From: JAGVPT01 sp964384415
GTDB taxonomy: Bacteria; Bacteroidota; Ignavibacteria; UBA10030; UBA8401
Direction: 5' to 3'
Length of the DNA stretch: 7,409 nucleotides
NCBI GenBank assembly: GCA_964384415.1
Contig: CAYLMV010000157.1
Span: 1-7,409, forward strand
The position numbers and the translations under genes were made by a program. Below the pieces are notes generated by a model, which saw only the letters and a list, made by a program, of their open reading frames with translations, was not told where the DNA came from and searched no databases. Numbering within the stretch: position 1 is the first letter of the stretch; the number at the start of each line of letters is the position of its first letter. Below are positions 1 to 7,232 of the stretch, piece after piece.

Positions 1-606
1 AAACGCATCGATTCTCAGTTCCGGATCGCGCGGCTGAAATATGCCGGCGGCGGCGATTGGTACAACGATCCTTCGAGCGAGGTGAACCTTCTTCAATTTG
101 CCAGGCGCTACACAAACATCGATGCAGACCCTGTCTATGAGTTCACGGAGATTGCCGACGACAGATTCTTTTCGTACCCGTTCATATTTATGACGGGTCA
201 CGGCAATATTAACTTCTCCGATTTCGAAGTCGAGCGGCTGCGATCGTACCTTGAACACGGGGGCTTTCTTTACGCCGATGACGACTACGGCATGGACAAA
301 GCCTTCCGGCGCGAGATGAAGAAGGTGTTTCCCGACGGAGATCTGGTAGAATTGCCTTTTTCGTACGGGCTGTATCACTGCGTTTTCGATTTTCCGAACG
401 GAGTCCCCAAAACGCACGAGCACAACGGGAAACCGCCCCAGGGCTTCGGCATCATGTACAAGGGCCGGCTCGTTGTCTATTATACATACGAGTCAAATCC
501 GAGCGACGGCTGGGCAGATCCCGATGTTCATAAAGATCCCGAAGAAAAGCGGCAAGAAGCGCTGAGGTTCGGAACCAACTTGTTGTACTGGGCTCTAACC
601 CAGTAG
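1..606 (+). CDS. DUF4159 domain protein, 5' end cut off by the window
   Basis: The reading frame is open from base 1 and ends at TAG 604-606, giving 201 residues with no start in view. Reading in from the edge, the sequence begins KRIDSQFRIARLKYAGGGDW, which is the characteristic opening of DUF4159 (an 'RLKY-GGGDWY-DPSS-NLL-F' block). An ATG-like start at 82 (GTG) would cut this conserved block, so the gene must begin upstream. Further family blocks follow: FIFMTGHGN, then LRSYLEHGGFLYADD, then AFRREMKKVFPD, a pattern resembling the glutamine-amidotransferase-like fold. No membrane helix is visible; the family often has an N-terminal signal peptide, which would be in the missing part (probably only a few tens of residues). 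Biochemical function is unknown. DUF4159 proteins are commonly encoded near MoxR ATPases, DUF58 and VWA/BatA-type membrane proteins, and the DUF4175-type gene downstream fits that setting. Family call is firm; role is not known. Confidence 0.88.
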   Translation, partial: KRIDSQFRIARLKYAGGGDWYNDPSSEVNLLQFARRYTNIDADPVYEFTEIADDRFFSYPFIFMTGHGNINFSDFEVERLRSYLEHGGFLYADDDYGMDKAFRREMKKVFPDGDLVELPFSYGLYHCVFDFPNGVPKTHEHNGKPPQGFGIMYKGRLVVYYTYESNPSDGWADPDVHKDPEEKRQEALRFGTNLLYWALTQ

Positions 607-612
607 AGAAAG

Positions 613-647
613 GGAAAATGGGAGATGGAAAATGGATGATGGAGAGA
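613..647. repeat. Degenerate 7-nt tandem repeat, GGAAAAT type
   Basis: Five consecutive heptamers can be read: GGAAAAT, GGGAGAT, GGAAAAT, GGATGAT, GGAGAGA. Units 1 and 3 are identical and all five start with GG. The preceding heptamer (606-612, GAGAAAG) may be a decayed unit, which would place the array edge at the stop codon of the DUF4159 gene. Function is unknown. Confidence 0.72.
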
Positions 648-699
648 TTCAATCAGCATAACCTACTTTACAATTAGTTATTAGTGGAAACCCAGGAAA

Positions 700-754
700 C
701 TTTGCACTTTTCACTTTAATTTTGCCCTTTGCACTTTTAACTTTCAACTTATAG
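700..754. repeat. Degenerate 7-nt tandem repeat, CTTTGCA type
   Basis: Reading from 700, the units are CTTTGCA, CTTTTCA, CTTTAA (one base short), TTTTGCC, CTTTGCA, CTTTTAA, CTTTCAA, CTTATAG. Seven of eight units are exactly 7 nt, and CTTTGCA recurs at 700-706 and 727-733. It is pyrimidine-rich on the + strand and ends 36 nt before the ATG of the DUF4175-type gene. Its consensus differs from the GGAAAAT array 50 nt upstream, so the two are separate repeat types in one 184-nt gap. Confidence 0.7.
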
Positions 755-790
755 ATCATCTGCTTGTAGTTCATTACTAACTAACCTTGC

Positions 791-3700
791 ATGCCGGAAA
801 CAGAAACCCATAGCACACCGATCTATACCGAGATGCTCCGCCGCCTCGAGACGGCAAGGGCGCGGTTCTACCGGGTCAGGGTTATGTACGGCACCGTTGT
901 CTTGATGATAGCCGCGCTGGGCTTGCTGAGCGGCTTGTCGCTTATCGAAGCATTGTTGGTGTGCAGTTCAACGGTTCGAACTCTTCTTTTGGGCGCCGCC
1001 GTTCTCGGCCTCGTTCTCCTCACGGCAAGGCTCGTCGTCATCCCGTTGCTTCAATGGACAAATGTATTGAACGGAATATCTGAGCGGGAATTTGCGCTCC
1101 TCGTCGGAGAGAAATTTCCGGATATCAAAGACCGCCTTAAGAACATTCTCGATATCTTTGACGAGCAGACAGGCGACACCGGACGGAGAGAAGGATTTCA
1201 TCCGCAATATTCACCCGAATTGATCGACGCCTCTTTTGCCGATCTTCAAAAGGCCGCAGCATCGGCCCGATTCTCCGAAGTGGTTTCTACCGAGCGACTT
1301 CGTTCCGCAGAAAAACTATTCGTCATTACCGCGGTCTGCTCTGCGATTCTCTTCGTCGTGCCGGCATTTGACCTTCCGTTCGCAGCATATCGGCTGATCC
1401 ACTTCAACACCGACTTCAGGCCGCCGGCGGCGTTTGCGTTTCTCGTCCAGCCGGGGGACGCAGAAATCGTAAAGGGGGAATCGCTCCCTCTTTCCATATC
1501 GCTTCTTGCGACCGGAAAAGGAGGGTCTCCCATCCGCCGCGCTTTGCCGAAAAGCATCACTCTGTCTGTTCGTCAGACGAGCATGGCTCCGGAGGACCAG
1601 TATGAGATCGCGATGGATTCCTCCGGACAGTTTCACTTCACCCTTGCCGCACTCAGGCAATCGCTGCAGTATCATCTGGAAGCAGAAGAAATCAGGAGCA
1701 AGGATTACGTCGTCAACGTCACAGACAGGCCTCTGGTGAGGTCGTTAAAAATAAAGATAACGCCGCCGGCATATTCACGGCTTCCCCAACAGAACCTCGA
1801 CGACAACATCGGAGATGTCACAGCGCTTCCGGGAACGCGCATTCAATGGCGGGTCGAGGTCAGCAAAGCATTGGAGCATGCGTCGATCGTTTTCGGAAAC
1901 GGCCAGGAACTGAAATTGCTGCCTGAGGGAATGATCTTTGCGGGAGAGCAGACACTGCGGCGCACATCGACCTACCACATCGCGCTGGAAGACAGCGAAG
2001 GCGTCAGGAATGTAGATCCCATTGAGTACAAACTCGGCCTGTTGACGGATGAGGTCCCGAGCGTTGTCATCGAAGAACCCGGAAGGAATGTCGACGTCAC
2101 TGAAGCGATGAATGTGCCGTTGAGGATCAAGATCCATGATGATTTCGGGTTTACGGCTCTCAAGCTTTCATTCCGGCTGATTCATTCGCGATACGAGCAG
2201 CCTCAGGAGAATTTCTCAACGGTTCCCATCACACTTGGGGCTTCTGCAAAATCATCAACAGACGGCGATGTCGAATACCTGTGGAATGTTTCACCGCTTG
2301 GATTGGTCCCCGAAGATGTCGTCGAGTACCACGCAGAGGTATTCGACAACGATGATGTTTCAGGTCCGAAGAAAGGGGTGAGCGAATCGTTCCTCCTTCG
2401 CCTGCCGTCACTCGATGAAGTTTTTGCCGATGCGGATAAGGGACAGAACGAAGCAGTTGAAAAGATGGATCAATCCCTTGAAGAGGCTCAAGACCTGAAG
2501 AAGAACCTTGATGAGCTGTCGCAGGATATGAAAAAGAACCAGCAGCTTGACTGGCAGAAGCAAAAGAAAGTCGAGGAGACGCTTCAACGGTATCAGGAAC
2601 TGACGAAAAAGGTGGAGGAAGCGAGCAAATCTGTCGAAGCGATGACTCAGGAGATGCAGAAAAATAATATTCTCTCGAGCGAAACGATGGAGAAGTATAT
2701 GGAGCTCCAGCGATTGCTCCAGCAAATCAATTCGCCAGAGTTTCAAGAAGCGATGAAGAAAATGCAGCAGGCCATGCAAAACGTATCCCCGGATCAACTG
2801 CGACAGGCCATGCAACAAGTACAATTCTCCGAAGAAGCATTCCGGCAGAGCATCGAACGGACGGTACAGCTGCTGAAGCGCATCCAGGTTGAACAGAAAA
2901 TGGATGAGATGGTCAAACGCGCAAAAGACCTCGAACAACAGCAGGAAAACCTGGAGAAAGAAACTGCGGCGTCGAATCAATCGGAGCAGCAGAAGATGGC
3001 CGAGCTTGCCCGCAAACAGGAAGACATTACCGCTCAGCTTGCGGAATTGCAGAAACAGCTTGCGGAACTGCGGAAGAAGATGGAAGAATTCCCCTCCGAT
3101 ATGCCGATGAAACAGCTGGAAAAGGCGGAGGAAGCCGCTCGGGACAGCAGCATGGAGCAGTCGATGAAGGAGAGCGCACATCAGCTCCGTTCTCAGAAAC
3201 CTCAGCAGGCAATGGGATCACAGCAAAAAGCGAGCAAGGGCATGCAGCAAATGGAACAGAAGTTCTCGGAGATGCAGGAGCAGCTGCTGAGCAATCAGAT
3301 GAACGAGGCGATGAACGGGATGAAGAAGGCGATGACTGACCTGCTGGAGCTGTCCCAGCAGGAAGAGGAATTGAAGAATCAATCGCAACTGATCAATCCA
3401 AACTCGCAGCAGTTTCGGGATATTGCCGAGAAGCAATTAGGCCTTCAAGGCGACCTGGCACACCTCACGAACAACTTAATGGAGTTGAGTGACAAGTCCT
3501 TTGTGGTGACGCCGGAGTTGGGTCATGCGATCGGCAAGGCGACGGCGAATATGGCTCAGGCGATGACCTCGCTGGAGCAGCGGAATGGCCAGCAGGCGAG
3601 CGGGCAGCAAAAAGACGCAATGACATCGTTGAACCAGGCAGCGTCGGTCGCTCAGTCTTCCATGGATGCGATGCAGCAAGGGTCGCAGGGAGGAGCCGGA

Positions 3701-4237
3701 TCGCTCTTGCAGCAGCTCAGGAGAATGGCGGGAGAGCAGCAAAGCATCAATATGCAAACCGAGCAGCTCTCCCAGGGGAAAGGACTTTCACAGCAGCAGA
3801 TCCAGGAGATGGCTCGCCTGGCGCGGCAGCAGGGAGCAGTGGAAAAATCTCTCGAGGAACTGAACAAAGAAGCTGAAGGAAGTTCAGAGAGGAACCGGAT
3901 CATGGGCGACCTCAAGAGAATCGCAGACGAGATGAAGGAAGTCGTTGAAAACCTCCAGCAAAACAACGTCAACCCGAATACCATCAAACAACAGCAGAAA
4001 ATCTTGTCGCGATTACTCGATGCGCAGACGTCGATGCGTGAACGGGACTACGAGCAGCGCCGAACCTCGACAGCCGGCACGACACCGGTTCGCCAAAGCC
4101 CTGCCGAACTCCAGGATGAATCAACGCAGAACCAACTCCGGCGGGACCTCCTGAAAGCAATGGAACAAGGTTATTCGAAGGACTATCAGAATTTAATCCG
4201 GAAGTATTACGAATCGCTGGATAAGGCGAAACAATGA
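791..4237 (+). CDS. DUF4175-type membrane protein with long Gln/Met-rich coiled coil
   Basis: The 1148-residue product has helices at about residues 33-55 and 63-87, and a third at about 175-195. Residues about 205-535 form a beta-rich, probably extracytoplasmic region. From about 537 to 1120 there is an almost uninterrupted helical stretch rich in Gln, Met, Glu and Lys (for example MKKMQQAMQNV, QLAELQKQLAELRKKMEEF). The C-terminus ends in an amphipathic YQNLIRKYYESLDKA segment, similar to the tails of other large proteins in such loci. This architecture matches the DUF4175 family (related to TIGR02302), whose function is unknown; a scaffold or partner in the cell envelope is inference. An in-frame TAA at 782-784 and the ATG at 791 fix the start within a few codons, although no Shine-Dalgarno sequence is visible before it. 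The DUF4159 gene upstream is separated by 184 nt, so co-transcription is possible but not tight. Low sequence complexity in the coiled coil will produce spurious similarity to myosin- or SMC-like proteins. Confidence 0.85.
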   Translation: MPETETHSTPIYTEMLRRLETARARFYRVRVMYGTVVLMIAALGLLSGLSLIEALLVCSSTVRTLLLGAAVLGLVLLTARLVVIPLLQWTNVLNGISEREFALLVGEKFPDIKDRLKNILDIFDEQTGDTGRREGFHPQYSPELIDASFADLQKAAASARFSEVVSTERLRSAEKLFVITAVCSAILFVVPAFDLPFAAYRLIHFNTDFRPPAAFAFLVQPGDAEIVKGESLPLSISLLATGKGGSPIRRALPKSITLSVRQTSMAPEDQYEIAMDSSGQFHFTLAALRQSLQYHLEAEEIRSKDYVVNVTDRPLVRSLKIKITPPAYSRLPQQNLDDNIGDVTALPGTRIQWRVEVSKALEHASIVFGNGQELKLLPEGMIFAGEQTLRRTSTYHIALEDSEGVRNVDPIEYKLGLLTDEVPSVVIEEPGRNVDVTEAMNVPLRIKIHDDFGFTALKLSFRLIHSRYEQPQENFSTVPITLGASAKSSTDGDVEYLWNVSPLGLVPEDVVEYHAEVFDNDDVSGPKKGVSESFLLRLPSLDEVFADADKGQNEAVEKMDQSLEEAQDLKKNLDELSQDMKKNQQLDWQKQKKVEETLQRYQELTKKVEEASKSVEAMTQEMQKNNILSSETMEKYMELQRLLQQINSPEFQEAMKKMQQAMQNVSPDQLRQAMQQVQFSEEAFRQSIERTVQLLKRIQVEQKMDEMVKRAKDLEQQQENLEKETAASNQSEQQKMAELARKQEDITAQLAELQKQLAELRKKMEEFPSDMPMKQLEKAEEAARDSSMEQSMKESAHQLRSQKPQQAMGSQQKASKGMQQMEQKFSEMQEQLLSNQMNEAMNGMKKAMTDLLELSQQEEELKNQSQLINPNSQQFRDIAEKQLGLQGDLAHLTNNLMELSDKSFVVTPELGHAIGKATANMAQAMTSLEQRNGQQASGQQKDAMTSLNQAASVAQSSMDAMQQGSQGGAGSLLQQLRRMAGEQQSINMQTEQLSQGKGLSQQQIQEMARLARQQGAVEKSLEELNKEAEGSSERNRIMGDLKRIADEMKEVVENLQQNNVNPNTIKQQQKILSRLLDAQTSMRERDYEQRRTSTAGTTPVRQSPAELQDESTQNQLRRDLLKAMEQGYSKDYQNLIRKYYESLDKAKQ

Positions 4238-4253
4238 ATTGCCTTGCGCGCAG

Positions 4254-4282
4254 CCTTGTCAAGATTTGGAACCTTGACAAGG
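4254..4282. repeat. Perfect 10-bp inverted repeat (hairpin) after the DUF4175-type gene
   Basis: CCTTGTCAAG (4254-4263) pairs perfectly with CTTGACAAGG (4273-4282) across a 9-nt loop. The right arm is itself an odd palindrome, ACCTTG-A-CAAGGT (4271-4283), and the left arm is nearly so, so it can be read as two copies of a CCTTG-N-CAAGG element. It begins 16 nt after the TGA of the upstream gene. The following bases are GTGG-rich and not a T-run, so it is not a standard intrinsic terminator. It could be a dispersed palindromic repeat or an mRNA 3'-end stabilising hairpin. Confidence 0.65.
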
Positions 4283-4457
4283 TGGGGTGGCGTTGAGGAA
4301 CGAATAGACCCATAAATTGGTTTTTATTCCCAGATTTGTCTGTATTTTTTCCACACCTTCGACCGCCAGACCAAATCATTTAGGACACGCATCGCGCAAA
4401 AAGGCGGAATAACTCTGCTCGCTGCGGAGCGTCATCAACCATATAGCAGGGATACTC

Positions 4458-5198
4458 ATGGTCATCGTCATTTTCTTTCTGGCACACTGGTTCCTGTCGC
4501 TTTTTTGCCAGACTTTTTTTCTCCACAGGTATGCGGCGCATAAGATGTTCACGATGTCGAAATTCTGGGAACGGGCGTTTTACATTGCAACGTTCATCAC
4601 ACAAGGATCATCATTCCTCAACCCGCGCGCGTATGCCATCATGCACAGAATGCATCACGCCTACAGCGATACCGCGAAAGACCCTCATTCACCTCACTAC
4701 TTTCGCAGCATGTTCAGGATGATGTGGCGCACGAAAAACATATACCTGGATTACCTGCTCCACCGCGTCGAGCCGGAACGAGGTTTCGACAAGAACATCC
4801 CGGAATGGAAATCGTTCGATAAAATTGCCGATGCATGGTTTGTGAGATTTTTATGGGTTGGATTTTACATCCTCTTTTACATCCTTTTTGCGCCAAACCC
4901 CTGGTTCTTCGTGCTCCTCCCGTTCCATTTCATCATGGGGCCGATTCACGGCGGCATTGTGAACTGGTGCGGACACAAATACGGCTATGTCAATTTCAAA
5001 GATACCGGGGACCGTTCTCGAAATTCAATCCCGTTCGATTTCATCACGCTGGGAGAGCTTTTCCAGAACAATCATCACAAGTATCCGAGCAGGATAAACT
5101 TTGCAGTCCGGTTCTTCGAACTCGATCCGACGTACCCTTTCATAAAACTGCTGACGTGGATGCGCGTCATCAGGCTGGCGAGCAACAATCAACAATGA
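4458..5198 (+). CDS. Membrane fatty acid (acyl) desaturase, Delta-9-like
   Basis: The 246-residue product belongs to the membrane diiron desaturase family, which uses O2 and an electron donor to place a cis double bond in acyl chains. The iron-binding histidine motifs are present in order: HRYAAH (residues 23-28), HRMHH (63-67), H164 with NWCGH (169-173), and QNNHH (203-207). In the last box Gln replaces the first His of the textbook HxxHH; from memory this QNNHH form, followed by a FELDPTYP-like stretch, is usual in the Bacteroidota-type subfamily, so it does not indicate inactivation. Hydrophobic helices lie at about 1-22, 40-60 and 128-165. The ATG at 4458 is preceded by AGGGA at 4448-4452 (5-nt spacer), and an in-frame TAA at 4410-4412 limits extension. 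No cytochrome b5 or ferredoxin domain is fused and no redox partner gene is in the window. The last residues (NNQQ) and the TGA are encoded by a 7-nt repeat array. Acyl substrate (CoA, ACP or lipid) and exact regiospecificity cannot be read from the sequence. Confidence 0.92.
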   Translation: MVIVIFFLAHWFLSLFCQTFFLHRYAAHKMFTMSKFWERAFYIATFITQGSSFLNPRAYAIMHRMHHAYSDTAKDPHSPHYFRSMFRMMWRTKNIYLDYLLHRVEPERGFDKNIPEWKSFDKIADAWFVRFLWVGFYILFYILFAPNPWFFVLLPFHFIMGPIHGGIVNWCGHKYGYVNFKDTGDRSRNSIPFDFITLGELFQNNHHKYPSRINFAVRFFELDPTYPFIKLLTWMRVIRLASNNQQ

Positions 5199-5245
5199 AC
5201 AATCAACAATTAACAATTAACGATGAACAAGCTACAACAGACGGT
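5183..5245. repeat. 7-nt tandem repeat array, YAACAAT type, across the desaturase stop
   Basis: From 5183 nine in-phase heptamers can be read: CAACAAT, CAACAAT, GAACAAT, CAACAAT, TAACAAT, TAACGAT, GAACAAG, CTACAAC, AGACGGT. The first five differ only at position 1; the last two are much weaker matches. The desaturase stop TGA (5196-5198) spans the junction of units 2 and 3. The unit AGACGGT also occurs in phase in the array at 7184-7232, which ties the two arrays together. Confidence 0.82.
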
Positions 5246-5293
5246 TTGATGATAGCGGCTTCATTTGAGAATTAGCAAGCGGACCGCAGGCAG

Positions 5294-5300
5294 AAGGAGA
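5294..5300 (+). promoter_or_regulatory. Ribosome binding site that decides the ClC start
   Basis: AAGGAGA lies 12 nt before ATG 5313. The spacer is longer than usual, but this is the only strong Shine-Dalgarno match near the gene. It lies inside the longer reading frame that begins at TTG 5265, so it argues against that upstream start. Confidence 0.5.
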
Positions 5301-5312
5301 AGTCTCAATTCA

Positions 5313-7199
5313 ATGAAGAACGTTGAACATTCAGAAAAAGAATCCGCAGCTTCCGAATTACCAAATCCTGGGTTGATCGACAGAGACCGGGTCCGGCGAA
5401 AGGCTAACACGAATGCGCGCTTGATAAAGATCGCCTCGCTGGCGGTCCTGATAGCGGCATGTGCCACTTTTACCGCAAAGATCCTGGTCTTCCTCATCGA
5501 GCTTTTTACCGGCATCTCATTCTATGGTTCGTTTTCCGCAGGCCACTCGTCTCCCGCATTCAATTCGCTCGGGCTATTCGTGGTAATCGTTCCGGCAATC
5601 GGCGGAATTGCCGTTGGTCTTATGGCGTTCTACGGCTCAAAAGCCATCAGAGGTCATGGCATCCCGGAAGCAATGGAGCAGATTCTTACTAACCAGAGCA
5701 AGATCAACCCGATCGTCACAATCCTGAAGCCGCTTTCGTCGGCAATTTCAATCGGAACGGGCGGACCGTTCGGCGCCGAAGGACCGATCATTGCCACCGG
5801 AGGCGCACTCGGCTCCACCATCGGGCAGCTTCTGAAAATCACTCATCACGAACGGAAAATTCTTCTGGCGGCAGGGGCCGCTGCGGGCATGGCGGCAATC
5901 TTCGGCAGCCCGATTGCGGCAACTTTTCTCGCGATCGAATTGCTTCTTTTTGAATTCTCACCCCGATCAATCATACCCGTTTCGTTGGCGTGCATCACGG
6001 GAGCTGCCGGGCACAGGCTTCTGTTCGGAGCAGGTCCCATTTTTGCCATGAGCCATCCCATAGCGCCGCCGTCCGTGACAGCCATCGCAGTGTACGGTTC
6101 GATAGGGATTCTGATCGGCTTCGCTTCAATCCTGGTGACGAAAATCGTCTATTATATAGAAGACGGATTCGAGAAGATGCCCGTGCATTGGATGTGGTGG
6201 CCGGCTATCGGCGGGCTCGCGGTCGGATTTGTCGGCTACTTTGCGCCGAAAACCCTCGGTGTTGGCTATGAGAACATCCGCGATCTGCTCTCCGAAAGTT
6301 TTACATTGAGAATTCTTCTCTCGCTCTCTCTCCTGAAATTGGTCTCATGGGCGGTCGCTCTCGGCAGCGGAACATCTGGTGGAACGCTTGCTCCATTATT
6401 AACGATCGGCGGGGCGGCCGGAGCCTTGATTGGGATCGTCATCAAATACCTGTTCCCTGGTTCCGGAATCACCCTCCCTCTCGCCGCACTCGTCGGAATG
6501 TCTGCGATGTTCGCCGGGGCATCGAGGGCGGTCATCACCGCGGTCATCTTTGCTGTCGAAACGACCGGCCAGCCGAACAGCTTGCTGCCCGTGCTGGCGT
6601 CGTGTATCGCCGCCTATTTCGTTTCATTCCTGTTCATGGAAAACACGATCATGACAGAAAAGATCGCGCGCCGGGGAGTCAAAACGCCTCATTCGTACGA
6701 ACCGGACGTCCTCGAAAAAACCACGGTCGGAGAGATCGTTGGGGAAAACGGACTGATCCTGCACGAATCCAAGACCATCAGTGATGTGCGAGATCAGCTC
6801 AAGAATGAACCGGGAAGTTCTGATGACTACGTCGTGGTCGTCTCGGAAACAAATGCGATTCGGGGGATCGTAAGTTCTGCGCTCATTTTAAGCGATCGCC
6901 TGGGCGATCAGCTGCCCCTTGGCTCGCTGGTCAAGCACCATCATATCTCCGTCGGCCCGGATGAAAGTTTGCGTTCCGCCGTGGAAACGATGGCGGAAGA
7001 AAAAGTGGATGTCCTGGCAGTGACGACGAAGGAGGGTGAAGTCATTGGCGTTCTGACATACAAGGATATCCTGCCGATATACAGGGAAGGGGGCGATGAG
7101 AAACGAAAAGAACACCAAACCATTTCACTAAAAAGACGCGGCTTGAGAATGCTGTCGCGGGCGAGATCGATTCTTAGCGATGTGGACAGTAGACGGTAA
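5313..7199 (+). CDS. ClC-family chloride channel/transporter with two CBS domains
   Basis: From ATG 5313 the product has 628 residues; an in-frame TTG at 5265 would add 16 residues of basic, non-conserved sequence and is less likely. The membrane part (about 36-450) carries the ClC signatures: GHGIPEA (114-120), FGAEGPI (153-159) with the gating glutamate E156, and GSGTSGGTLAPLL (351-363). Two CBS domains follow at about 472-527 and 538-591; in this family they usually bind adenine nucleotides and regulate gating. ClC proteins are homodimers that move Cl- either passively or in exchange for H+. Relative to E. coli ClC, my hand alignment puts His115 at the selectivity-filter Ser107, Leu210 at the inner proton glutamate Glu203 (after conserved E209), and Met447 at Tyr445. 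The missing inner glutamate suggests channel-like or weakly coupled transport, but some exchangers also lack it. The stop codon and last residues (SRR) lie within a 7-nt repeat array. No functional link to the upstream desaturase gene is evident. Confidence 0.93.
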   Translation: MKNVEHSEKESAASELPNPGLIDRDRVRRKANTNARLIKIASLAVLIAACATFTAKILVFLIELFTGISFYGSFSAGHSSPAFNSLGLFVVIVPAIGGIAVGLMAFYGSKAIRGHGIPEAMEQILTNQSKINPIVTILKPLSSAISIGTGGPFGAEGPIIATGGALGSTIGQLLKITHHERKILLAAGAAAGMAAIFGSPIAATFLAIELLLFEFSPRSIIPVSLACITGAAGHRLLFGAGPIFAMSHPIAPPSVTAIAVYGSIGILIGFASILVTKIVYYIEDGFEKMPVHWMWWPAIGGLAVGFVGYFAPKTLGVGYENIRDLLSESFTLRILLSLSLLKLVSWAVALGSGTSGGTLAPLLTIGGAAGALIGIVIKYLFPGSGITLPLAALVGMSAMFAGASRAVITAVIFAVETTGQPNSLLPVLASCIAAYFVSFLFMENTIMTEKIARRGVKTPHSYEPDVLEKTTVGEIVGENGLILHESKTISDVRDQLKNEPGSSDDYVVVVSETNAIRGIVSSALILSDRLGDQLPLGSLVKHHHISVGPDESLRSAVETMAEEKVDVLAVTTKEGEVIGVLTYKDILPIYREGGDEKRKEHQTISLKRRGLRMLSRARSILSDVDSRR

Positions 7200-7232
7200 T
7201 CAGTCAACAGCTAACAATCAATAATTAACAGA
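7184..7232. repeat. Degenerate 7-nt repeat array across the ClC stop
   Basis: Seven in-phase heptamers can be read: GGACAGT, AGACGGT, AATCAGT, CAACAGC, TAACAAT, CAATAAT, TAACAGA. They are more diverged than the array at 5183-5245 but share the units TAACAAT and AGACGGT with it, in the same phase. The TAA stop of the ClC gene (7197-7199) lies at the junction of units 2 and 3, so the final codons of that gene are repeat-derived. Confidence 0.68.

Noticed and set aside
2408..3181. Long open frame on the - strand (257 codons) inside the DUF4175-type gene
   Set aside because: It is the antisense of Gln/Glu/Lys-rich coding sequence, giving a Leu/Phe/His-rich translation with no recognisable domain. 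The + strand gene is convincing along its whole length.
4331..4350. Possible weak terminator: CAGA/TCTG stem followed by TATTTTTT
   Set aside because: A 4-bp stem with two A-T pairs is too weak to support a terminator call, despite the T-run.
4413..4429. Small hairpin CTCTGC/GCGGAG upstream of the desaturase start
   Set aside because: Six pairs including a G-T wobble; it does not include the ribosome binding site and matches no riboswitch or leader pattern I can recognise.
4597..5096. Inactive desaturase because the last box is QNNHH and not HxxHH
   Set aside because: All other histidine ligands are present, the surrounding sequence is intact, and the Gln form is, to my knowledge, the normal state in this bacterial subfamily.
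5183..5245. CRISPR array or attachment site reading of the heptamer region
   Set aside because: There are no spacers; units are contiguous 7-mers with drift, there is no integrase or cas gene, and nothing resembles a tRNA end.
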